Assembly: GCA_041390905.1 (NCBI GenBank)
Contig: JAWKPA010000012.1
Location: 806,001 to 870,000 of the forward strand
Length of the DNA: 64,000 nucleotides
Origin: JACKCD01 sp041390905
GTDB taxonomy: Bacteria; Chloroflexota; Anaerolineae; Promineifilales; Promineifilaceae
Direction: 5' to 3'
The notes under the pieces are model-generated. The model saw only the letters and a program-made list of their open reading frames with translations. It did not search any database and was not told the DNA's origin. Below are positions 50,663 through 58,446 of this stretch, one piece after another; position 1 is the first letter of the stretch, and the number at the start of each line of letters is the position of its first letter. The position numbers and the translations under genes are program-made.

Positions 50663-51724
50663 TTATTCGTTTCTCATTTGCAGGCTGGGAGGGGTCAAGA
50701 CGAGATAGCTGAGGAGGAGACCGGTGCAGCCGGTGAAGACGGGGATGCCGGTGATGAGGTGGATGACCCACCAGACACGGCCGGTGCTGGTGAGGGTGAA
50801 CAGGAAGAGGGCGTAGAGGATGGCGGGGAGGAGGAAGGCGAAGAGGTGGAAGGAAAACGGCCGTTTCCCCCCACCAACTCCCAAACCCACCAACAACCCA
50901 TCCCCAATCAGCCCGGCCAGCACCAACGCCGGTACGCCGGTATAGTCGTCGAGCATCCAGCTCATCAGCAAAATGTTAACGGCCAGCATGAGGGTAACAG
51001 TGCCAAAGGGGACGTGCCAGCGGCGCACCACGGGCAGCAGCAGCCCCATGAGCAGGGCAGAATGAAAGACGCTGGTTAGCACCCCCAAAATTTGCGACGC
51101 ATCGCCGGTGAAGCCGACGCGAGAAACGGAGGTTGCCAGCCAGGGGTTGGCGGGGAAGTAGGCGAACTGGGTGATGAAGGTGAGCAGCGAAAAGAGAAAC
51201 GTGAGCGACAGGAGCATGGGAAACAGCGCCAGCCACCCTTGCGGGCTGCCGCGCCGTTGCCCCAGGGCGCGAATGGGGCCAGTAACAATGAGCACCATAC
51301 CCGCAATGAGTGTCAGGTGGGAGGGGCTGAACAGGGCAGCGATGTTTTCTTCGATGCCAAAAAGGGTGTGCCAGGCCAGGTCGCCTGCGCCGCCAGCGGC
51401 AAAGATGGCGATGCCGAGCAGGGAGAGGGTGTAGCCGGCCGGAACGGCCGTTTTCCAACCATGCCCCTGCCGCCAGTTTTGCCAGATTTGCCAGCCGTGA
51501 ACGGCCGTTACCGCCCCAAACCCACTGTAAAAAACAGCGTGCCACGGCGTAAAGAAGCTTTCCAGCCCGCCAAGGTTGTTGTGCGCCCAGCCGTCGAGAT
51601 AGAGGCCAAAGATGAACCAGATGGCACTAATCGTGACCATCCAGTCAAAAGAGAGGGTGCTAAACGGCCGTTCTGCGGCCAAAACAGGTTCAACATAGGC
51701 TGGGTTTTCGGCAAGTTGAGTCAT
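50663..51724 (-). CDS. Polytopic membrane protein of unknown function
   Basis: 353 residues with about nine to ten hydrophobic helices: VTISAIWFIFGLYLDGWAHNN, HAVFYSGFGAVTAVHGWQIW, ILGVLTSVFHSALLMGLLLPVV, LVLAGLIGDGLLVGLGVGG and others. His and Asp residues near helix ends (DGWAHNN, HAVFYSG, GDLAWHTLFG) could bind metal, as in some copper or heme membrane proteins, but I do not recognise the family. The gene carries the most extreme G-to-C composition switch of the window around 50856. Confidence 0.7.
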   Translation of the reverse strand: MTQLAENPAYVEPVLAAERPFSTLSFDWMVTISAIWFIFGLYLDGWAHNNLGGLESFFTPWHAVFYSGFGAVTAVHGWQIWQNWRQGHGWKTAVPAGYTLSLLGIAIFAAGGAGDLAWHTLFGIEENIAALFSPSHLTLIAGMVLIVTGPIRALGQRRGSPQGWLALFPMLLSLTFLFSLLTFITQFAYFPANPWLATSVSRVGFTGDASQILGVLTSVFHSALLMGLLLPVVRRWHVPFGTVTLMLAVNILLMSWMLDDYTGVPALVLAGLIGDGLLVGLGVGGGKRPFSFHLFAFLLPAILYALFLFTLTSTGRVWWVIHLITGIPVFTGCTGLLLSYLVLTPPSLQMRNE

Positions 51725-51732
51725 GGGGGTCG

Positions 51733-51801
51733 AGGAGATTGGAGATTAGGAGATTGGAGATTGGTGAACCTTTATCAATCTCCAATCTCCAATCTCTAAT
51801 C
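51733..51801. repeat. Heptamer inverted repeat (AGATTGG type)
   Basis: GGAGATT units then complementary AATCTCC units; its right end supplies the last codon and stop of the Memo-like gene. Confidence 0.85.
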
Positions 51802-53031
51802 AATCAATAAACCAGAAATCGAAACCAGCGAATGATCTTCCGCATCCGCTGGACAGTGGTCATAGGCGACTTTATAGCCGCTGGCGTGGCCGTTGCCGGT
51901 GGCTTCCAAATAGCGCAGCATCAGGTAGATGGGCGAAAAGCCACACACCTTGTTGCGGTCTTCCACGGCCGCAATCTGGCGGTAAAAGTCGGCGGCATCG
52001 CCGCGCAGCACCGCTTCAATGAGCTGGTCATCCGTTTGGCGCAGGGCGGCGCGGCGGTGGCTATCCATGTTATAGTCGTCGCTAAAGGCTGGGCCGACGT
52101 GGGCAAAGTCTACGGAGGCAACGGCCAACACCTTTTTGCCAGCCGTTTCCCGCCGCAGCGTCTCAATGGCCGTCATCAGCAGCTCGTCGTTGGCCGGGTG
52201 GCCGCCGTTGCGGACAAAATGGTGAAACGAGCCGCACAAAATTGGCACCATTGGCTTGGGAGCCACGCCGTTTTTGTGGTAGATGTAGTGGAGCCAAACG
52301 GCCGATAATTCGATGGCGTGTTCCTTGCGGTGGTGCAGCTCCTCGGCATACGCTTCGTCGGGGCCAATCGCGTCGGCGACGGCAGCAATCAGGCCGGGGT
52401 CGGTGGGCAGCACGCCAAACGGGGTGGCGTAGGGCAGCTGCGTCAGGGTGAAGGTGCCACGTCCGCCGTTGTGGTCGGTGCCAAAGATGAGAACGAGGTC
52501 GGCTTCCAGAACGGCCGTTTCCGCCCGCTCCCACACCTTTGCATACACCGGCCCACCCCGCTGATAATCAATATGGGGTGACACGATTGCCCGGCCGCGC
52601 CACGGCTGCCAGGTGCTACGGTCGTCATCGTTGCCATACCGCGCTAACTGCCGCGCCAGCCGCTGCGGATTGTCGGGATAGCTCAATTTTGCCAGTGCCG
52701 GGGGGCGGTGGGGCTGGGCGCGGTACGCCTCACGCTGGGCGATTTGGGCTTGCGCCGCCCGTTGGTTGTCCAGCAAAAACGCCCCGTCAAGCTGTGCCAA
52801 CGCCTCTTCAACGACGGAAAACGGCACGTTGTCGCCGGTGTGGCGGCAAAAAGCGACGTGGATTTGCTCTGGCGTATAGAGACCGTTGCAATAGAGCAGC
52901 ATTTGCGCCAGCCCGCCGGGTATAATTAACTGTTGCTCGCTGAGTTCAAGTGGATCGCGCAGCAGCCACATCTGTTGCCCCTGGTAGGTGACAGGTTGAA
53001 AATCAAGAGGACGCAGTTTGGGTCTGTTCAT
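51796..53031 (-). CDS. AmmeMemoRadiSam system protein B (Memo/dioxygenase-like) with N-terminal extension
   Basis: 411 residues. The C-terminal 270 residues are the Memo domain: IVSPHIDYQRGG, LIFGTDHNGG, HHRKEHAIELSAVWLHYI, VASVDFAHVGPAF and HCPADAEDHSLVSISGLLI. Metal-ligand His residues are visible in SPHIDY and TDHNG. Residues 1-120 (LRPLDFQPVTYQGQQMWLLRDPLELSEQQLIIPGG...YTPEQIHVAF) form a separate domain, resembling PqqD-like or HMM-type winged heads that I cannot name with certainty. The AMMECR1 and radical-SAM partners are not adjacent. Confidence 0.9.
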   Translation of the reverse strand: MNRPKLRPLDFQPVTYQGQQMWLLRDPLELSEQQLIIPGGLAQMLLYCNGLYTPEQIHVAFCRHTGDNVPFSVVEEALAQLDGAFLLDNQRAAQAQIAQREAYRAQPHRPPALAKLSYPDNPQRLARQLARYGNDDDRSTWQPWRGRAIVSPHIDYQRGGPVYAKVWERAETAVLEADLVLIFGTDHNGGRGTFTLTQLPYATPFGVLPTDPGLIAAVADAIGPDEAYAEELHHRKEHAIELSAVWLHYIYHKNGVAPKPMVPILCGSFHHFVRNGGHPANDELLMTAIETLRRETAGKKVLAVASVDFAHVGPAFSDDYNMDSHRRAALRQTDDQLIEAVLRGDAADFYRQIAAVEDRNKVCGFSPIYLMLRYLEATGNGHASGYKVAYDHCPADAEDHSLVSISGLLID

Positions 53032-53056
53032 GGGCGTTTAGTATGGGGTTTTGCGT

Positions 53057-54601
53057 ATGAAAAAGCAAGCGTTGTTGGCAAAGATTTACAGGTTACTGAT
53101 TACCGTTTACTGGTTACTGTTTACTGTTTTTCTGGGGGGGTGTAGAGAGGCGGTGACGACCTTGCCTACCCCGATTACGGTAGCGGAACTGCCCACAACG
53201 GCCGTTCCTCTCATCAACACCCCCACCCTGGCCGCCAACGCCCCCGCCGCACTGCCCACGGCCACCCTGTCCCCTTTGGCAACGGCGGGAGAAACGGCCG
53301 TTTTCACCAACCGCTCCATCGGCGACCCCTACACCCCTGAACTGGGCAACCTCGGCTACGACGTACAGGCCTACACCATCGCCCTGACGCTGGACCCGGC
53401 CGACCCGCGTGTGCAGCAAGCCGCCACCACCCTCGATCTGGTCATCACCGATCCCGCGTTGACCGAATTGTCATTTGATTTTATCGGCTTTGAGAACGTG
53501 GCCGTGAGCAGCGGAGCCACCCCCCTGCCCTTCCGCCGCGAAGACGACAAGCTGCTGGTGGAGCTGGCGCAGCCGGTGGCGGCTGGCACCCCCTTGGGGC
53601 TAACGGTGCGCTACAGCGGCGAACCGACGCGGCGGCAATCTCCCTATGTCGGTTTTGTGCAGTCGCTGGGGCTAACCTTTGCCAACGGGATGGTTTATGC
53701 GCTGGCGGAGCCGGACGGGGCGCGGTTTTGGTTCCCCAGCAACGACCACCCCCGCGACAAGGCGTTTTACCGCTTTGAGCTGACGGTGCCGGAGGGGTTA
53801 ACGGCCGTTGCCAATGGCACCCTGCGCCAAACCAACGCCACGACGCTGCCAAACGGCCGTTCGGCCACCACCTTCACCTGGCAACACGACCACCCAATGG
53901 CTTCCTATTTGGCCGTCGTCGCCGTGGGGGAGTTTGAGCGCATAGAAGCCAGTTCGCCGCAGGGAGTGCCGCTGCGCCACTATGTGGCTGCCCCCGCCCG
54001 CGAAGATTTCCGCCGCATGGAGGCGGTCACGGGAGAGGCTTTGGATTGGCTGAGTGGGCTGCTAGGGCCGTATCCGTTTGAAACGTTTGGCTTTGTGACG
54101 GTGGATGCGCCGCAGGTGGCGCTGGAAACGCAGACGCTTTCGATTGTGGCGTTTGAGTCGGTGGGGGCAAAAACGGCCGTTCATGAACTCGTCCACATGT
54201 GGTTTGGCAACCATGTTAGCCTGCATTCCTGGCAGGAGATGTGGCGCAACGAAGGGTTTGCCACCTATTTTGAGCTGCTGTGGCAGATGCGGGGTGAAAG
54301 CCCGGAGGCGGTGGATGGGCGGATTGCGGAGATGGCGGGGGCGGTGGAACAAAACGGGGGGGGCTATCCGTTGGGCAACCCGCCTCCGGCGCAGTTGTTT
54401 GGCTTTAATACGTACTTTGAGGGCGCAACGGCCGTTCATGCCCTGCGCCGCCAGCTTGGTGACGAAGTGTTCTTTACCGGGCTGCGCCTTTATTTGGAAC
54501 GATACGGCGGCGGCACCGCCAGCGATAGCGACTTTCAGGCCGTTATGGAAGAAGCCTCAGGTCAGTCGCTCGATGCCTTTTTCACCGAATGGCTTGAATA
54601 A
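53057..54601 (+). CDS. M1 family metallopeptidase (secreted lipoprotein)
   Basis: 514 residues from ATG 53057. The signal peptide IYRLLITVYWLLFTVFLGGC ends in a lipobox, and its hydrophobic core is translated from a TTACTG heptamer array. After a Thr/Pro linker the aminopeptidase N-type beta domain (about 90-290) and catalytic domain follow; HELVHMWFGN...WRNEGFATYFE is the HExxH-x18-E zinc site. The exopeptidase GAMEN loop appears as VALETQTLS, so substrate length may differ from classic M1 enzymes. Six palindromes lie in the gene. Confidence 0.93.
   Translation: MKKQALLAKIYRLLITVYWLLFTVFLGGCREAVTTLPTPITVAELPTTAVPLINTPTLAANAPAALPTATLSPLATAGETAVFTNRSIGDPYTPELGNLGYDVQAYTIALTLDPADPRVQQAATTLDLVITDPALTELSFDFIGFENVAVSSGATPLPFRREDDKLLVELAQPVAAGTPLGLTVRYSGEPTRRQSPYVGFVQSLGLTFANGMVYALAEPDGARFWFPSNDHPRDKAFYRFELTVPEGLTAVANGTLRQTNATTLPNGRSATTFTWQHDHPMASYLAVVAVGEFERIEASSPQGVPLRHYVAAPAREDFRRMEAVTGEALDWLSGLLGPYPFETFGFVTVDAPQVALETQTLSIVAFESVGAKTAVHELVHMWFGNHVSLHSWQEMWRNEGFATYFELLWQMRGESPEAVDGRIAEMAGAVEQNGGGYPLGNPPPAQLFGFNTYFEGATAVHALRRQLGDEVFFTGLRLYLERYGGGTASDSDFQAVMEEASGQSLDAFFTEWLE
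53090..53131. repeat. TTACTG heptamer array encoding a signal peptide
   Basis: Tandem GATTACC/GTTTACT/GGTTACT units read in frame as RLLITVYWLLFTVF, the hydrophobic core of the M1 lipoprotein signal sequence. Confidence 0.85.
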
Positions 54602-54603
54602 TG

Positions 54604-54700
54604 GCAGTAATCAGTAGCCAGTAATCAGTCAGACCAATTACCGTACACGAAGTGGTCGTGCAACGACATTACTGATTACCGATTACTGATTACCGATTAC
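54604..54700. repeat. Heptamer inverted repeat (AATCAGT/ATTACTG type)
   Basis: AGTAATC units, a 25-base centre, then complementary GATTACT/GATTACC units, between the convergent M1 peptidase and MscS genes. Its right end overlaps the last codons of the MscS gene. Confidence 0.8.
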
Positions 54701-55512
54701 CCTTTCTTAACCATCACCTCTTCCGTCAGCCGCACGTTTGGCACAATTAGCACCTTGTCCGCCAATTGAATCTCAGCGTTGAGCGTGCCGATGCCTTCCA
54801 GCGTTCCTTCTTCACCGTTGATCACCACCGTGTCGCCCAGGTCAAAATATTCACGGGCATAGTAGCCAGCCAGCACGTTTCGCGCCACGTTTTGGCCGCC
54901 AAAGCCAAAGGCCAGGGCAAACCCGGCCACCGTCAGCACAATGACAGCGGTGACGATGTTGATCATGATGGACGCATCCAGCCCTAGCTGCTGCAAGATG
55001 ACGATGATGACCATTATCAAAATCAGGCTGTTGACAATTTGCCCCACCTGCTGATGGAACTCTACCCCCATGCTTGCCATGGCGGCACTGGCGGTGCGCC
55101 CCAAAAACTGGGCGATCATGGCTCCCAAAACGAGCATGACGAGGGCACTGATGAGGCGCGGCAAAAAGCCGATGACGTTGCGCAAGGGATCAACGGCCGC
55201 TTGCAGCCCCAAATATTCCAGCCCGATGAGCAGGAAATTAAGGAAAATTGTCCAGAAAACAATCAACGCCAGCACATCACCGCCGGATGACTCAATTTGG
55301 GCGCGGTCAAGAAAACCGCTGATGCCCGTGCGCTGCAAAATGCCGTCCAACCCCACGCGCTCGGCAATGCGCTTGATGAGGGTGGAGAGAAAACGGGAAA
55401 TAAACCAGCCAATCAGCAGGATGATGATGGTGGTGAGCAATTTGGGTATAAATGTGATTGCCTGGGCAAAGATGCCGGAAAATGCTTGCTGAATGACGGT
55501 AAAATCAATCAT
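54697..55512 (-). CDS. MscS-type channel coupled to the ECF sigma operon
   Basis: 271 residues. Five hydrophobic helices; a TM_helix repeat region (LLTTIIILLIGWFISRFLSTLIKRIAERVGLD), then VLTVAGFALAFGFGGQNVARNVLAGYYAREYFDLGDTVVINGEEGTLEGIGTLNAEIQLADKVLIVPN is the MscS pore and beta domain with its Gly/Ala pore helix. The C-terminal domain is very short compared with MscS. Its ATG lies 8 bases inside the anti-sigma gene, so it is translated with the sigma/anti-sigma pair and probably belongs to the same stress response. Confidence 0.85.
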   Translation of the reverse strand: MIDFTVIQQAFSGIFAQAITFIPKLLTTIIILLIGWFISRFLSTLIKRIAERVGLDGILQRTGISGFLDRAQIESSGGDVLALIVFWTIFLNFLLIGLEYLGLQAAVDPLRNVIGFLPRLISALVMLVLGAMIAQFLGRTASAAMASMGVEFHQQVGQIVNSLILIMVIIVILQQLGLDASIMINIVTAVIVLTVAGFALAFGFGGQNVARNVLAGYYAREYFDLGDTVVINGEEGTLEGIGTLNAEIQLADKVLIVPNVRLTEEVMVKKG

Positions 55513-55873
55513 ATCCTTCTCCCCTTGCTTTTCGTTTGGGTGGTGTTCCGGTTAGTGGGCGTAACAGGGCCAAGACAACATCGAGAAAGCCACTAAAGCC
55601 GATTTCAATGAGTTTGCCACTCATGTTTGAGCGATGGATGCGGTTGATGATGCGGCGTTCGCGGTGTTTGGGGGAAACGGCCGTTATTAACGAATTTGCT
55701 GCCTTGGCCGGCCCCAACTTGGACTGTGCCCACAGTTGCTCCACCTGCTCCAGGCACACATCACAATGTTCTAAATGCGTTAGCACACCGTCAGCCGCTG
55801 CGTTGCTTAACCGACCTGTCACATATTGTTCCAGAGTTTGTGCATCAATGTGGTTATTATTTTGTGTTGTCAT
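55505..55873 (-). CDS. Anti-sigma factor with zinc-finger (zf-HC2-like) domain
   Basis: 122 residues from ATG 55873, preceded by AGGTG. HIDAQTLEQYVTGRLSNAAADGVLTHLEHCDVCLEQV carries the HxxxCxxC motif of ZAS anti-sigma factors. The C-terminal RSNMSGKLIEIGFSGFLDVVLALL may be a membrane-associated amphipathic segment, but no clear transmembrane helix is visible. It should bind and hold the ECF sigma factor encoded 4 bases upstream. Confidence 0.85.
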   Translation of the reverse strand: MTTQNNNHIDAQTLEQYVTGRLSNAAADGVLTHLEHCDVCLEQVEQLWAQSKLGPAKAANSLITAVSPKHRERRIINRIHRSNMSGKLIEIGFSGFLDVVLALLRPLTGTPPKRKARGEGYD

Positions 55874-55877
55874 ACCA

Positions 55878-56471
55878 TTACACCTCACCAGCAATTTGCC
55901 GGTAACTAACCCGCAGTGCCAGCCTGGCACGCTGAACGCGCATCTTGGCGGCACTCAGGCTAACGCCCAAAATCTCGGCAATTTCTGCATATGGGCGATC
56001 TTCAATATCTTTTAAATAAAGAACCTCATATTCTTCAGGTCGTACATCGGCCAAGGCTTCCTGGAGCAACCGGTGCTGCTGTTTTTCTTCGATAGCCGAC
56101 TCTAAAAATGTATCGCTAGGCAAATATTCGGCCATATCCTCAACGGCCGTTTCTGCCTCTTGGGCGCGGCGTTTGCGGCGGCGGATCTCATTTTGCGCGG
56201 TGTTAATGGCAATGCGGTAGATCCACGTCTTGAACGATGAACGCCCCTCAAATTTATTTAAGTTGCGGTAAGCCTTGAAAAAAACTTCCTGCGTCAAATC
56301 CTCGGCATCATCCGCATTGCGCATCATGCCATAACAAGCCCGCCAGACAACTGCTTGATAACGGCGAAAAAGCTCCCGAAAAGGACGGTCATCCCGCCCC
56401 CCTCGTGCTTGAAAAAGCTGCACGAGTTCATCATCAGTTAAGTCTGGCGAATAGGCCAGGGTTGTCGCCAT
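55878..56471 (-). CDS. ECF RNA polymerase sigma factor
   Basis: 197 residues. Region 2: YQAVVWRACYGMMRNADDAEDLTQEVFFKAYRNLNKFEGRSSFKTWIYRIAINTAQNEIRRRKRR. Region 4: VRPEEYEVLYLKDIEDRPYAEIAEILGVSLSAAKMRVQRARLAL. It should recruit RNA polymerase to stress promoters when released by the downstream anti-sigma factor. A 10-7-10 palindrome lies just upstream of its start. Confidence 0.94.
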   Translation of the reverse strand: MATTLAYSPDLTDDELVQLFQARGGRDDRPFRELFRRYQAVVWRACYGMMRNADDAEDLTQEVFFKAYRNLNKFEGRSSFKTWIYRIAINTAQNEIRRRKRRAQEAETAVEDMAEYLPSDTFLESAIEEKQQHRLLQEALADVRPEEYEVLYLKDIEDRPYAEIAEILGVSLSAAKMRVQRARLALRVSYRQIAGEV

Positions 56472-56491
56472 TGGGCTTCCGTAATAACAAA

Positions 56492-56518
56492 GTAGATACC
56501 GTCCAGTACGGTATCTAC
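56492..56518. promoter_or_regulatory. Inverted repeat in the ECF sigma leader
   Basis: GTAGATACCG and its exact complement with a 7-base spacer, 20 bases upstream of the sigma factor ATG. It could be an operator or a translation-blocking hairpin. Confidence 0.5.
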
Positions 56519-56659
56519 TCTATCTGACAATTTACAACACCTAAAAATGGATGAAGATAGCTAACCTGGGTTGTGTGTTTACAAATGAAGAAAATCGAGA
56601 CTGTGAGACTAATCTCTCAGTCCCCCGGTCTCAACTTTTACACACTTTAATTGTTAATG

Positions 56660-56768
56660 CCCACGTTAAGGAATGGAAATTAAATAACTTGCCCATTTAG
56701 AAGTTCAACTTCTCAGAAGAAGTTGAACTTCTTCCGCAATTTATTTAATCTGCGTTCCTAAGTTGGCT
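56660..56768. mobile_element. Putative MITE-like palindromic element carrying the AGAAGTT hairpin
   Basis: The core 56699-56732 has the same 15-bp arms as the tyrS-adjacent hairpin, with a 4-base loop. Outside it, about 35 bases on each side are also imperfect complements (left includes AATTAAATAA, right TTATTTAATCT; outer ends ACGTTAAGGAA and TTCCTAAGTTGG). The whole is a long palindrome with no open frame, as in non-autonomous elements. No target-site duplication was confirmed. Confidence 0.5.
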
Positions 56769-56787
56769 ATCTAAAACCAACACTATT

Positions 56788-58281
56788 TTATGGTGTATTG
56801 TTGTCAGAGCGCAAACCCGTCAGAAAACGCTCCACCTCACCACCGGCAATTTTGGTGCTGCCCAGCCCAAATGCCAGGGCGGCAGCTACGCCTAACGCCC
56901 CCAGCATAATGCCAAAGGCCATGTTCACAATGTCGTCGGCCACGCCAAGCTGCCGCAGGGCCATTGCCCCGGACAGGACAAGAATAGCCGCACGGGCGAT
57001 GGTGGCGCTAAAGTTGGCCTTGCTGCCTCCGGCACTCAGAATAATGCTGCGGGTCATATTTGCCAGGTAAAGACCAACCCCAAAGATGATTAGTGCCAGA
57101 ATGACTTGCCCCAGGAAGCCAATGAGCGTTGCCAAAATGTCGGCCAGGAATTGGGAGCCAAGCAGTTCGGCAGCAGAAATAGCAGCAAAGAGCATGATTG
57201 CCAGCAGAATGAGATAGCCTACCCATTCAGATGGAGTGCGGCCACCGGCCAGATTTAGCCCCAAACGTTCCGGCATGCTGTCAAAGCCAACCCCGGCAAG
57301 GAGGTCTACGATGAGGCGGGAGACGAGGCGAGCAATATAGTAGGAAATGATGAGTACCAGCGCGGCGCCAAAGATGGCGGGAATAGCGTTGATGAGGGTG
57401 TTGAGCATCAGCGTGGCCGGGCCAGAAATGGCTTCAATGGCAAGCTGATCCAGGGCGGAAATGAGGGTGAAGAGCAGGATGAAGGTATAGAGGATGGTGC
57501 CAACCAGTTTGGAAACTGATCGTTCTCCGCTAAGCCCGACGCGCTCGCCAATGGCATCTACGCCAACGGCCGTTAACAGATTGGTGACAATTTGGCGCAC
57601 AATGCGAGCCACAAACCAGCCGATGATAAAGGTGATGGCGGCGGCAAAGACGTTGGGTACGTAGTCAAAAACCTGGGCAAACATTGCCTGAATGGGTTCA
57701 GCAATTTGGGAGATGCCCAGCGCACCTAGTACGGCCGGCAGGAAGAGCAGGAAGATGAACCAAAAACCGGCCGTTGCCAGCGATTCGCTCACCGAAACGT
57801 GTTCCCCCTCTTCCAAGGCAGCATGTTCAGATAGCCGTTCATCAATACGGAGCATTTGGGCACCGCGTGTAATGAGGAATTTGAGCGCAGTGGCGAGGAG
57901 CCAGGCTACTCCCAAAAGCAGAGCAGCGTAGCCAATGCTGGGTAGATAAACGGTGGTCACTTGAGCCAATAAAGCGTTGATGGGTTCGGCTACAATGGGC
58001 AGATTGAGCCGTTGGAACACGGCAACAAGCACAAAAAGCATGATGAGCCAGAAGACAACGCGGGCAACAATATCTTCGATATCAAAGCTGCTTCCCTCTT
58101 TGCCTCCGGTAAGTGCATTGGCAATGTGGTTGTCTAAATTAACGCGCTCTAGCAGGCGCCTGACGACGCTGGCGACGAGGCGGGCGACAATGTAACCAAC
58201 AATCAAGATGACAAGTGCCATCAAGAAGTTCAGGATACCAGTGCCTAATGGGGTGCTAAAAAAGTTTTGTATGGCTTGCAT
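56788..58281 (-). CDS. Large MscS-like/TM_helix-repeat channel protein
   Basis: About 497 residues from ATG 58281, preceded by GGAGGA. It has repeated TM_helix units: NFLMALVILIVGYIVARLVASVVRRLLERVNLDN, AITFIIGWFVARIVRQIVTNLLTAVGVD, LVLIISYYIARLVSRLIVDLLAGVGFD and LILALIIFGVGLYLANMTRSIIL, each ending in an R-x-x-L-x-x-V/A-G pattern, and a C-terminal FGIMLGALGVAAALAFGLGSTKIAGGEVERFL pore-like helix. Such proteins are related to MscS but often lack the full cytoplasmic cage. The ECF sigma operon is downstream on the same strand. Confidence 0.85.
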   Translation of the reverse strand: MQAIQNFFSTPLGTGILNFLMALVILIVGYIVARLVASVVRRLLERVNLDNHIANALTGGKEGSSFDIEDIVARVVFWLIMLFVLVAVFQRLNLPIVAEPINALLAQVTTVYLPSIGYAALLLGVAWLLATALKFLITRGAQMLRIDERLSEHAALEEGEHVSVSESLATAGFWFIFLLFLPAVLGALGISQIAEPIQAMFAQVFDYVPNVFAAAITFIIGWFVARIVRQIVTNLLTAVGVDAIGERVGLSGERSVSKLVGTILYTFILLFTLISALDQLAIEAISGPATLMLNTLINAIPAIFGAALVLIISYYIARLVSRLIVDLLAGVGFDSMPERLGLNLAGGRTPSEWVGYLILLAIMLFAAISAAELLGSQFLADILATLIGFLGQVILALIIFGVGLYLANMTRSIILSAGGSKANFSATIARAAILVLSGAMALRQLGVADDIVNMAFGIMLGALGVAAALAFGLGSTKIAGGEVERFLTGLRSDNNTP

Positions 58282-58446
58282 GATAAAACAGATCCTCCTT
58301 GTTTTCTTGCAAAGTGGATGTGCGGGCGCACACTTGAACGGACAGACAGTAGCAAACACCTGTTCCCCCTCTTCCGGGAACGGGCTTTATGTGTTGTTAT
58401 TTAGACACTTCGTTACGGGAAGGGTCACAAATTGTGCAAGGTGTTA

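Noticed and set aside
50816..50905. Long palindrome or cruciform explaining the purine/pyrimidine switch at 50856
   Set aside because: Beyond the 10-12 bp core the flanks are not reverse complements base by base; only their composition mirrors.
605..54700. CRISPR array from the many regular repeats
   Set aside because: The units are 7 bases and contiguous or inverted, without 30-40 bp unique spacers, and no cas gene is present.
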